In this document: piece after piece, positions 57,935 to 64,000 of the stretch | Numbering within the stretch: position 1 is the stretch's first letter | Layout: each line of letters opens with the position of its first letter | Assembly (NCBI RefSeq): GCF_006965545.2 | Contig: NZ_CP041372.2 | Coordinates: forward strand, 1,984,001 to 2,048,000 | DNA: 64,000 nucleotides | Reading direction: 5' to 3' | Source of the DNA: Paenalkalicoccus suaedae | GTDB lineage: Bacteria > Bacillota > Bacilli > Bacillales > Salisediminibacteriaceae | The notes under the pieces: generated by a model | The model's input: only the letters and a program-made list of their open reading frames with translations | Database searches by the model: none | What the model was told of the DNA's origin: nothing | Made by a program: the position numbers and the translations under genes

Positions 57935-58240
57935 TTAAACGGACATTCGCATCACTTCTTGATACGCTTCAATTACTTTATTTCTTACTTCAACTGTTGT
58001 TTCTAACATAATTGAGGCTTTTTGAGCTGTTATCATCACATCATGAAGATCCACTTGCTCTCCTCTTGCTAAACGCTCAGTCATGACTTCAGAATCAATA
58101 CGTGATTCGTTCACATTTGCAATAGCATCATTTAACCATGTTTTAAAAGATTGGTGAGCTTCTGCTGGTGTGGCTTGATTAACCATGCGTTGCTGCGGGT
58201 TCATCACTGATTGCATGTTAGATACCATGTTCATGTTCAT
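57935..58240 (-). CDS. fliE: Flagellar hook-basal body protein FliE
   Basis: Joins MS-ring to rod. 101 residues with the conserved C-terminal pattern IMLETTVEVRNKVIEAYQE-type (VEVRNKVIEAYQEVMRMSV end). GGAGG lies eight bases before ATG at 58240. It lies 20 bp after flgC; the 138-bp gap to fliF contains a sigma-D-like site on the other strand. Confidence 0.93.
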   Translation of the reverse strand: MNMNMVSNMQSVMNPQQRMVNQATPAEAHQSFKTWLNDAIANVNESRIDSEVMTERLARGEQVDLHDVMITAQKASIMLETTVEVRNKVIEAYQEVMRMSV

Positions 58241-58260
58241 TTAAAATGCCTCCTTTACTT

Positions 58261-58701
58261 TTAGCGTCCAATTTCAAGCGCACGCATTAGCATACTTTTT
58301 TGTGCATCTAGCGTTGTTACATTCGCTTCATAAGATCTCGTTGCACTCATAAGGTCCATCATTTCTTTTAACGGATCAACATTTGGAAGTTCCACATACC
58401 CATCCTCATTCGCATCAGGGTGTTCAGGTTGATAAGCTAAACGAAACGGTGTTTGATCTTCCATAATTCTACTAATCTTAACTCCGTTTGTTTCAGCTTG
58501 TTGAGCTTGTAAGAAATGATTTCGAAACGATTGTTCCCCGTTTGTTTGCATGTGCACCATTTTTCTTCTGTAAGGCTCCCACTCACCATCAACTAAACGT
58601 CCTCTAGTAGACTCTGCATTTGCCATATTCGCTGATGTGACATCCATTCTAAGCCGCTGACTTGTTAGTGCTGATGCAGAAACATTCATTCCATGAAACA
58701 T
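58261..58701 (-). CDS. flgC: Proximal rod protein FlgC
   Basis: Rod subunit. 146 residues with the axial-protein N-terminal motif (SASALTSQRLRMDVTSANMAN) and a C-terminal coiled segment (SYEANVTTLDAQKSMLMRALEIGR-like). GGGAGG precedes ATG at 58701. Six bp after flgB. Confidence 0.95.
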   Translation of the reverse strand: MFHGMNVSASALTSQRLRMDVTSANMANAESTRGRLVDGEWEPYRRKMVHMQTNGEQSFRNHFLQAQQAETNGVKISRIMEDQTPFRLAYQPEHPDANEDGYVELPNVDPLKEMMDLMSATRSYEANVTTLDAQKSMLMRALEIGR

Positions 58702-58707
58702 TCGTCA

Positions 58708-59109
58708 TTACCTCCCTGAGCCTAATGCAGTTCGAATTCCACTAAATCGACTGTTAAGTCTTTCAATCATTGCATTATAATAAATTTGATTCTTCGCAAG
58801 TTCAGCCATTTCATGATCCATATCGACATTATTTCCATTATGGTTATAAGCGGTATTATTCCGCTTCGTTATAACTGGTGATTCATTTGAGTTGCTACCA
58901 CCAAAATTAATATGTTTTTCGTCCGTTCGATACGCTTGCAATTGGTTACCTGTTGCCTCTGCTAACTGGTGCTTAAACACTGTCCGCTCCGCTTTAAACC
59001 CTGGCGTATCAGCATTGGCAATATTATTCGCAATTGTATTATGCCTTGTAGTAGCTGCTTTTAAAGAAGTTTCCATTAACCTCATTGCATCATTATTTAA
59101 TAAATTCAT
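58708..59109 (-). CDS. flgB: Proximal rod protein FlgB
   Basis: First rod subunit and first gene of the fla/che operon. 133 residues with the axial-protein start (SLKAATTRHNTIANNIANADTPGFKAE pattern, positions about 15-45) and the C-terminal coiled part. GTG at 59118 is in frame, but ATG at 59109 has AGAAGG about 7 bases away. Confidence 0.94.
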   Translation of the reverse strand: MNLLNNDAMRLMETSLKAATTRHNTIANNIANADTPGFKAERTVFKHQLAEATGNQLQAYRTDEKHINFGGSNSNESPVITKRNNTAYNHNGNNVDMDHEMAELAKNQIYYNAMIERLNSRFSGIRTALGSGR

Positions 59110-59169
59110 GAGCCCCACCTTCTTAATATGTATCTATTTATTTATGACTTTTGGTTCCCCATAACATGT

Positions 59170-59198
59170 ATTCTATTCGATAATGGACTATCTGTCTA
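59170..59198 (-). promoter_or_regulatory. Predicted sigma-A promoter of the fla/che operon
   Basis: On the minus strand TAGACA (59193-59198), exactly 17 bp, then TAGAAT (59170-59175); each hexamer differs from consensus at one base. It would give a leader of about 55 nt before flgB. A separate TTGACA at 59215-59220 lies upstream but lacks a good -10 at the right distance. Confidence 0.68.
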
Positions 59199-59209
59199 AG
59201 GTACAGATA
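59189..59209. repeat. Inverted repeat over the fla/che promoter -35
   Basis: Perfect 7-bp arms, TATCTGT (59189-59195) and ACAGATA (59203-59209), around a 7-bp centre. The arm pair covers the predicted -35. This geometry is typical of a dimer-binding operator. Confidence 0.6.
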
Positions 59210-59389
59210 AAATTTGTCAAATTACATATAAAAGTCCCGGTTTTTGTCCTGGAGTTTTCTTCAGATAAGAAAGTTTTTTGTCATTTACGAACATTATTTG
59301 GTACATATTAAAATTCGAACCTATTAGCACCATACCACAATTCCGAATAAATCTGTGAAAATCTCGTAAGTTTACAAATGAGAACATAA

Positions 59390-59423
59390 AAAAAAGGACC
59401 TGCGAACTAGCAGGTCCTTTTTT
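59390..59423 (-). terminator. Terminator after codY
   Basis: A perfect 14-bp stem AAAAAAGGACCTGC (59390-59403) / GCAGGTCCTTTTTT (59410-59423) with a 6-nt loop and T-rich tail on both strands. It isolates the codY cluster from the fla/che operon. Confidence 0.92.
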
Positions 59424-59449
59424 ATTATTAGGTCTTTTGTCGAAGCGTG

Positions 59450-60226
59450 TCAGTTTTTTTGCTTTTTTAATTCCTCAAGAAACTTGTCGTTTAATACCTT
59501 GATATACGTGCCTTTCATCCCTAACGAACGAGACTCAATAACTCCTGCACTCTCTAATTTTCTGAGCGCGTTAACGATTACAGACCTTGTAATACCTACG
59601 CGGTCTGCAATTTTACTTGCAACTAATAGTCCTTCTGTACCGTCTAATTCTTCAAAAATATGATCCACGGCCTCTAGCTCACTATAAGAGAGGGAGCTAA
59701 TAGCCATTTGAACAACTGCTTTACTTCTAGCTTCTTGCTCGATCTCTTCCGCTTTCTCATGTAAAATTTCCATGCCTACTACTGTAGAGCCATACTCCGC
59801 TAATAGGAGATCATCATCGTTAAAGGACTCATCTAAACGAGCTAAAATAAGTGTACCAAGACGCTGGCCCCCACCTTGGATTGGAACTATCGTTGTTAGA
59901 CCGTTTTTAAATAAATCTTTATTTTCGACAGGGAAAGCCGTATAATCGCTATCAATATCAAGGTTAGAAGATGTTTCTTCTATCTTAAATAGTCCTGACG
60001 TATATTCCTCTGGAAATTGACGTTCTTCTAGCATAGATTTCATGCGAGAGTTTTCAATTTCTTGCTTGATTGCATAGCCTAATAGCTTTCCACGACGGCT
60101 TACGATAAAAATATTAGCCTCGATGACGTCACGAAGTGTCACTGCCATATCTTTAAAGTTTACAGATTGACCTGCGCTTTTTTGAAGTAGTTCGTTAATT
60201 TTACGTGTTTTTGATAATAAATCCAT
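59450..60226 (-). CDS. codY: GTP- and branched-chain-amino-acid-sensing repressor CodY
   Basis: Global regulator of amino-acid, motility, competence and sporulation genes. 258 residues: N-terminal GAF domain binding branched-chain amino acids ([13 protein letters not shown] and [18 protein letters not shown] region), linker, and C-terminal winged helix ([24 protein letters not shown]). ATG at 60226 is eight bases from AAAGGGG; ATG 60232 is too close. Last gene of the cluster. In B. subtilis CodY represses the fla/che promoter; the operon starts 340 bp downstream here. Confidence 0.97.
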   Translation of the reverse strand: MDLLSKTRKINELLQKSAGQSVNFKDMAVTLRDVIEANIFIVSRRGKLLGYAIKQEIENSRMKSMLEERQFPEEYTSGLFKIEETSSNLDIDSDYTAFPVENKDLFKNGLTTIVPIQGGGQRLGTLILARLDESFNDDDLLLAEYGSTVVGMEILHEKAEEIEQEARSKAVVQMAISSLSYSELEAVDHIFEELDGTEGLLVASKIADRVGITRSVIVNALRKLESAGVIESRSLGMKGTYIKVLNDKFLEELKKQKN

Positions 60227-60246
60227 TGTCATTACCCCTTTTAAAG

Positions 60247-61650
60247 TTATAAAATGTATTGGCTTAAATCTCGATTTTTAACTACGTTCTGTAACTTCTC
60301 TTCAACATATTGCTTTGTAATTTCAATCGATTCTAATGTAATCTCAGAGGCTTCAAAAGACAGATCCTCTAAAAGTTTTTCTAAAATCGTATGAAGTCTA
60401 CGTGCACCAATATTCTCTGTCTCCTCGTTTACTTCCGTCGCAATCTCCGCTATCGTACGAATAGATTCGTCAGAAAAAGAGAGTTCTATTCCCTCAACGG
60501 CAAGTAGCGCCTTATATTGCTTTGTTAACGCATGCTTCGGCTCCGTTAAGATCTTTACAAAATCCTCGACACCTAACGAATCTAATTCTACACGAATTGG
60601 AAATCGTCCTTGGAGTTCAGGTATTAGATCAGACGGCTTCGAGAAATGGAATGCACCAGCTGCTATAAAGAGAATATGATCTGTTTTTACGGGACCATAT
60701 TTCGTCGATACTGTAGATCCTTCTACAATAGGGAGGATATCCCGTTGCACACCTTCACGAGACACATCTGCAGACTGTTGGTTTGACTTACCGGCAACTT
60801 TATCAATCTCATCAATAAAGATGATCCCTAGCTCCTCTGCCTTTGATACAGCTGTTTGAGAGACTTCATCCATATTAATTAGCTTTTGCGCTTCCTCTTC
60901 GGTGAGTAGCTTCCTCGCATCTTTCACGAGCATTTGACGCTTCTTTTTCTTTTTCGGCATCATGCTACCAAACATATCTTGCATATTCATACCCATCTGA
61001 TCCATGTTGTTACCCTGGAACATATCGAAAAGCCCCGCCTGTTGCTCTTCTACTTCTACTGTTACTTCAGCGCTCTCAAGCTTCCCGTCAGCAAGCTCAC
61101 TAGCGATACGCTGCCTTGCACTTCGATACGATTCATCCTCTTCTTGCGATGTGTCTTCCTCTTCAGACTGCTGTCCATTTTGAAAAAGCATCTCTAACGG
61201 GTTTCGATAGGAGGACGTTTCTTTTTTTGATTTAGAAGGATGCAAAAGTTTTACTAATCGCTCGTTTGCTAATTTTTCAGCCTTTTGACGAACACTACCC
61301 ATTTTCTCTTCTTTTACAAGGCGTACAGATGCTTCTACTAAGTCACGTACCATAGACTCCACATCTCTTCCTACATAGCCTACTTCTGTAAACTTTGTAG
61401 CTTCTACCTTCATAAAAGGAGCACCAACAAGCTTTGCTAATCTTCTAGCAATTTCTGTTTTACCCACACCAGTAGGGCCTATCATGAGAATATTCTTAGG
61501 AGTGATCTCTTCTTTAATCGCGCCATCTAATGCCCCTCTTCGGTATCTGTTACGAAGCGCGACTGCAACAGAACGCTTTGCCTGTCTTTGACCTACGATT
61601 GATTGATCCAACCGTTCCACTATCTGGGAGGGTGTAAATGATTCTGACAT
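60247..61650 (-). CDS. clpY: ATPase ClpY (HslU) of the ClpYQ protease
   Basis: AAA+ unfoldase partner of ClpQ. 467 residues, same as B. subtilis. Walker A GPTGVGKT (58-65), I-domain (about 120-230) with Met/Lys-rich runs ([17 protein letters not shown]), Walker [11 protein letters not shown], and the C-terminal substrate/peptidase-docking end (NRDLSQYIL). GGAGG precedes ATG at 61650. Between clpQ and codY as in B. subtilis. Confidence 0.97.
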   Translation of the reverse strand: MSESFTPSQIVERLDQSIVGQRQAKRSVAVALRNRYRRGALDGAIKEEITPKNILMIGPTGVGKTEIARRLAKLVGAPFMKVEATKFTEVGYVGRDVESMVRDLVEASVRLVKEEKMGSVRQKAEKLANERLVKLLHPSKSKKETSSYRNPLEMLFQNGQQSEEEDTSQEEDESYRSARQRIASELADGKLESAEVTVEVEEQQAGLFDMFQGNNMDQMGMNMQDMFGSMMPKKKKKRQMLVKDARKLLTEEEAQKLINMDEVSQTAVSKAEELGIIFIDEIDKVAGKSNQQSADVSREGVQRDILPIVEGSTVSTKYGPVKTDHILFIAAGAFHFSKPSDLIPELQGRFPIRVELDSLGVEDFVKILTEPKHALTKQYKALLAVEGIELSFSDESIRTIAEIATEVNEETENIGARRLHTILEKLLEDLSFEASEITLESIEITKQYVEEKLQNVVKNRDLSQYIL

Positions 61651-61669
61651 TGCTTAACCTCCTTTATGA

Positions 61670-62209
61670 TTAAAGAGTTTCTACAGTTAAATTATTATTT
61701 GTATACACACATATATCTGCCGCGGTTAAAAGACTTGCTTCAGCAATCTCTTGCGCACTTAGATGCGGTGCGTGATTTTTCAATGCTCTACCAGCTGAGA
61801 GAGCATAGTTACCCCCAGATCCAATTGCAATAATGCCATCATCTGGCTCAATTACTTCACCAGTTCCTGCTATTAAATACAAGCTTGTTTTGTCCATCAC
61901 AATTAACATCGCTTCTAATTTACGTAGCACTTGATCTGTGCGCCACTCCTTAGCAAGCTCCACAGCTGCGCGTTGCAAGTTACCACTATATTCTTCAAGC
62001 TTTCTTTCAAACTTTTCGTATAACGTAAACGCATCCGCTACTGAGCCAGCGAATCCTGCAACCACTTTCCCTCTATATAATGTACGTACTTTCTTTGCAG
62101 AATGTTTCATTACGACTGCATTGCCGAACGTCACTTGACCATCCCCTGCCATAGCTGACGCTCCATTATGTCGTATTGCAAATATTGTGGTTCCTTTTAT
62201 TTTATCCAA
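61670..62209 (-). CDS. clpQ: Peptidase ClpQ (HslV)
   Basis: N-terminal-nucleophile peptidase. 179 residues from TTG 62209, six bases after AGGTG; GTG 62218 overlaps that site. The N terminus reads D-K-I-K-G then TTIFAI, and the HslV core [21 protein letters not shown] and [14 protein letters not shown] is intact. B. subtilis ClpQ has Ser at position 2 as nucleophile after methionine removal; here position 2 is Asp, while Thr at the classical HslV position (TTIFA) is retained. If active it may need removal of a short leader. Confidence 0.9.
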   Translation of the reverse strand: MDKIKGTTIFAIRHNGASAMAGDGQVTFGNAVVMKHSAKKVRTLYRGKVVAGFAGSVADAFTLYEKFERKLEEYSGNLQRAAVELAKEWRTDQVLRKLEAMLIVMDKTSLYLIAGTGEVIEPDDGIIAIGSGGNYALSAGRALKNHAPHLSAQEIAEASLLTAADICVYTNNNLTVETL

Positions 62210-62223
62210 TGTATTCACCTGCC

Positions 62224-63114
62224 TTAAGCTCTAGGGTGGGTATGAGAATAAACTTCTTTCAGTCTGTCTTTTGTCACGTGCGTATATATTTGAGTAGAGG
62301 ACAGTTCACTATGACCTAGAAGTTCTTGAACTGTTCTAAGATCTGCACCTTCATTTAATAAATGCGTAGCAAACGTGTGACGAATAACGTGAGGACTAAT
62401 TCTTGTAGAAAGCGTGACGTCCTCTACAAGGTTCGTTAGCATTTTTCGAAGCCCTCGGTCTGTTAGCCTTGATCCTCTAAAGTTTATAAATAATGCTTTC
62501 TCAGACGAATTCTTAACAAGTTGAGACCGTCCTTGTTTAATATAATGATCAATAGCCTCTAGTGCAAATGCTCCTATAGGGACATAGCGCTCTTTTTGAC
62601 CTTTCCCCTGAACAAATAGTGTTGCAAGGTCAAAATCGACATCTTCTATGTTTAGCGTCACACATTCCGTGACTCGAATTCCTGTTGCATATAGAAGTTC
62701 TAATATTGCCAAATTTCGCATCCCAAGTGGCTTGGATGTATCGATCGATGTGAATAACACCTCGAGTTCATCTGCATACAAGAAAGTTGGTAGCCTCGAG
62801 CCTTTTTTAGGTGTTTGAACGAGAACGAATGGATTCTCATTCACTAGTTCTTCCCTAAGTAGGAAGCTCCAAAACGATCGCAATGCAGATAGTTTTCTAG
62901 AAATGCTTGTTCTGGCAAGTTTTTTTTCGTAAAGGTCCTGTAGATACTCTCTAATATGGACATACGAAACAGCAGCGTATGTAAGTGTAAACCGCTGCTG
63001 GATAAATTCATAAAACTCCAAGATGTCGATTTGATAATTCTTAACGGTATGAAGCGAAGCACGTTTTTCTACTTGTAGATACGAAAGAAAAGAATCAACT
63101 TCTGACTGAGTCAT
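62224..63114 (-). CDS. xerC: Tyrosine recombinase XerC (CodV)
   Basis: Acts with XerD at dif to resolve chromosome dimers. 296 residues: N-terminal SAM-like domain, C-terminal catalytic domain with Arg147 (ATGIRVTE), Lys near 171, His242-x-x-Arg245 (HVIRHT), His268 and nucleophile Tyr277 (STQIYTHV). All catalytic residues are present. It has a good promoter upstream. Its usual neighbour trmFO is absent. Confidence 0.95.
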   Translation of the reverse strand: MTQSEVDSFLSYLQVEKRASLHTVKNYQIDILEFYEFIQQRFTLTYAAVSYVHIREYLQDLYEKKLARTSISRKLSALRSFWSFLLREELVNENPFVLVQTPKKGSRLPTFLYADELEVLFTSIDTSKPLGMRNLAILELLYATGIRVTECVTLNIEDVDFDLATLFVQGKGQKERYVPIGAFALEAIDHYIKQGRSQLVKNSSEKALFINFRGSRLTDRGLRKMLTNLVEDVTLSTRISPHVIRHTFATHLLNEGADLRTVQELLGHSELSSTQIYTHVTKDRLKEVYSHTHPRA

Positions 63115-63168
63115 GTACGTATCTCCTTTACCAGTTATCTTAGCGCTTTGCTACTATTGAGCTTCTAA

Positions 63169-63197
63169 ATAGTATCACACTTAAAAATACGTTTCAA
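63169..63197 (-). promoter_or_regulatory. Sigma-A promoter of xerC-clpQ-clpY-codY
   Basis: On the minus strand TTGAAA (63192-63197), exactly 17 bp, TACTAT (63169-63174): one or two bases off consensus per hexamer. A TTCAGAA core within AATTCAGAATT (63221-63231) lies 24 bp upstream of the -35. Confidence 0.75.
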
Positions 63198-63336
63198 TAA
63201 ATATCGTTAGTTTATCATAAAATTCAGAATTGTACCCAATGCGTTTCCAATTTAGCTTAAGATATGTATGGAAAAATGATTCAGGAAGGGTCATTTAGAG
63301 GAAGGTACTAAAAGAGTTTCAACCTAGAAGAAAAGT

Positions 63337-63362
63337 GCGCCGTAGCCTATTGGCCACGGCGC
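63337..63362 (-). terminator. Terminator after topA
   Basis: GCGCCGTAGCC (63337-63347) pairs with GGCCACGGCGC (63352-63362) through 11 bp with one G-U pair and a 4-nt loop; the minus strand continues ACTTTTCTT. It lies 10 bp past the topA stop. Confidence 0.85.
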
Positions 63363-63372
63363 CTATTACTTA

Positions 63373-64000
63373 CTAATTTACTTCTTCTTTATAATCACAC
63401 GACGTACATTGTACGTTCGTACCTTTTTTCGATTTCTTTTCCACGAGTGGGCTCTCGCATTTTGGACATGGACGTGCAATCGGCTTATCCCATGAGATAA
63501 ACTCACATTCTGGATAGCGGTCGCACCCGTAAAAAATTCTGCGCTTCTTACTTTTACGCTCAACGATATTACCCTCTTTACAAGTTGGGCACTTTACGCC
63601 AATATCCTTAACAATTGCTTTTGTGTTACGGCACTCAGGAAAGTTAGAGCATGCCATGAACTTTCCATACCGCCCCATCTTATAGACCATTTCATGCCCG
63701 CATTTTTCGCAGTCTTCCCCAGCAGGCTCATCCTTAATCTCTACTTCTTTCATTTCTTCTTCCGCGTATTGAAGACGCTTCTCGAAGTCTTTATAGAAGT
63801 GATCAATGATTCCTACCCACGATTGTTCTCCGTCCTCAATCGAGTCAAGGTTCGACTCCATCGAAGCCGTGAATTCTACGTTTAATATCTCCGGGAAAAA
63901 CTCCGCGATCATTTCTAAAACAATCGTTCCAAGCTCGGTTGGTACAAAACGTTTCTCATCAAGAGCTACGTAACCTCGGCGCTGAATGGTATCAAGCGTT
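63373..64000 (-). CDS. topA: DNA topoisomerase I, C-terminal part
   Basis: Relaxes negative supercoils. Only about 208 C-terminal residues lie in the window; the frame is open at 64000. Readable: [17 protein letters not shown] and FVPTELG of the catalytic core, then three Cys4 zinc ribbons (CEKCG...CSNFPEC; CPTC...CDRYPEC; CPKC...CTSC), as in Firmicute TopA. A terminator follows the stop. The gene-order partner trmFO is absent before xerC. Confidence 0.95.
   Translation of the reverse strand, partial: TLDTIQRRGYVALDEKRFVPTELGTIVLEMIAEFFPEILNVEFTASMESNLDSIEDGEQSWVGIIDHFYKDFEKRLQYAEEEMKEVEIKDEPAGEDCEKCGHEMVYKMGRYGKFMACSNFPECRNTKAIVKDIGVKCPTCKEGNIVERKSKKRRIFYGCDRYPECEFISWDKPIARPCPKCESPLVEKKSKKGTNVQCTSCDYKEEVN

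Larger units (their letters stand above)
59110..59449. other. Intergenic region between codY and flgB
   Basis: 340 bp with no supportable gene. On the minus strand it holds the codY terminator (59390-59423), a long AT-rich stretch with an imperfect AAAACTCCAGG/CCGGGACTTTT inverted repeat (59232-59260), a TTGACA hexamer (59215-59220), the predicted fla/che promoter with an overlapping inverted repeat, and the flgB leader. I saw no sigma-D promoter pointing into flgB and no cyclic-di-GMP riboswitch. Confidence 0.75.

Noticed and set aside
57897-57938. 13-codon plus-strand peptide behind the sigma-D-like site
   Set aside because: No Shine-Dalgarno before the ATG and trivial length; a non-coding antisense RNA is the more plausible product.
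59215-59220. TTGACA as the -35 of the fla/che promoter
   Set aside because: It is a perfect -35 hexamer, but no acceptable -10 lies 16-18 bp downstream; TAGACA-17-TAGAAT nearby fits better.
59110-59449. Cyclic-di-GMP riboswitch before flgB
   Set aside because: Such elements occur upstream of flagellar operons in some Firmicutes, but its conserved core sequences are not present here.

Overview
The window comes from a low-GC, endospore-forming, flagellated Firmicute of the Bacillaceae. The markers are the Gram-positive replicative polymerase PolC, the two dipicolinate synthase subunits behind a sigma-K-like promoter, CodY, SwrB/SwrD, and gene order almost collinear with the Bacillus subtilis topA-to-dapG segment. 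Protein-level divergence from B. subtilis is moderate, so this is another genus or a distant species; genus cannot be fixed from this segment. Every convincing gene lies on the minus strand, so the region is transcribed from high to low coordinates. No rRNA, tRNA, CRISPR array, insertion sequence or prophage was seen.

Read in the direction of transcription: (1) 64000-63373 holds the 3' end of topA with its terminator. (2) 63114-59450 is xerC-clpQ-clpY-codY, with a good sigma-A promoter in front and a strong terminator behind. (3) 59109-32221 is the long fla/che operon, flgB to sigD. It encodes basal body rod, MS-ring and switch, export apparatus and ATPase, hook and hook-length control, the FlhF/FlhG placement GTPase/ATPase pair, and most of the chemotaxis signalling core (CheY, B, A, W, C, D). 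It ends in a terminator formed partly by the last codons of sigD. (4) 32185-29925 holds a FapA/DUF342 gene, a small unknown and swrB. (5) 29758-26707 is rpsB-tsf-pyrH-frr, with its own promoter, a structured leader and intergenic hairpins. (6) 26476-16348 is uppS-cdsA-dxr-rseP-proS-polC (isoprenoid and lipid precursors, membrane proteolysis, tRNA charging, replication). (7) 16181-9123 is rimP-nusA-rnpM-ylxQ-infB-ylxP-rbfA-truB-ribF (transcription, ribosome maturation, translation initiation). (8) rpsO and pnp follow, then ylxY-mlpA-ymxH. (9) spoVFA-spoVFB-asd-dapG make lysine-pathway intermediates and spore dipicolinate; dapG runs off the left edge.

Most of the window is conserved housekeeping and motility DNA. 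The unusual signals lie mainly in non-coding DNA and at gene edges: a near-consensus sigma-D promoter pointing antisense inside the fla/che operon (57862-57888); a 21-bp tandem repeat array (3651-3734); a 7-bp inverted repeat over the -35 of the fla/che promoter; a terminator overlapping the sigD stop codon; an uncharacterised two-TM protein translationally coupled to cheD; a short DpaA; a ClpQ N terminus unlike that of B. subtilis; and no trmFO between topA and xerC. I found no clear evidence of a wholly new multi-gene system. The antisense promoter and the three uncharacterised genes around sigD/swrB are the best places to look. Start sites were re-chosen by Shine-Dalgarno spacing and family alignment; several are TTG (ribF, ylxP, proS, fliH, clpQ). 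Comparisons with B. subtilis are from memory, not from a search.
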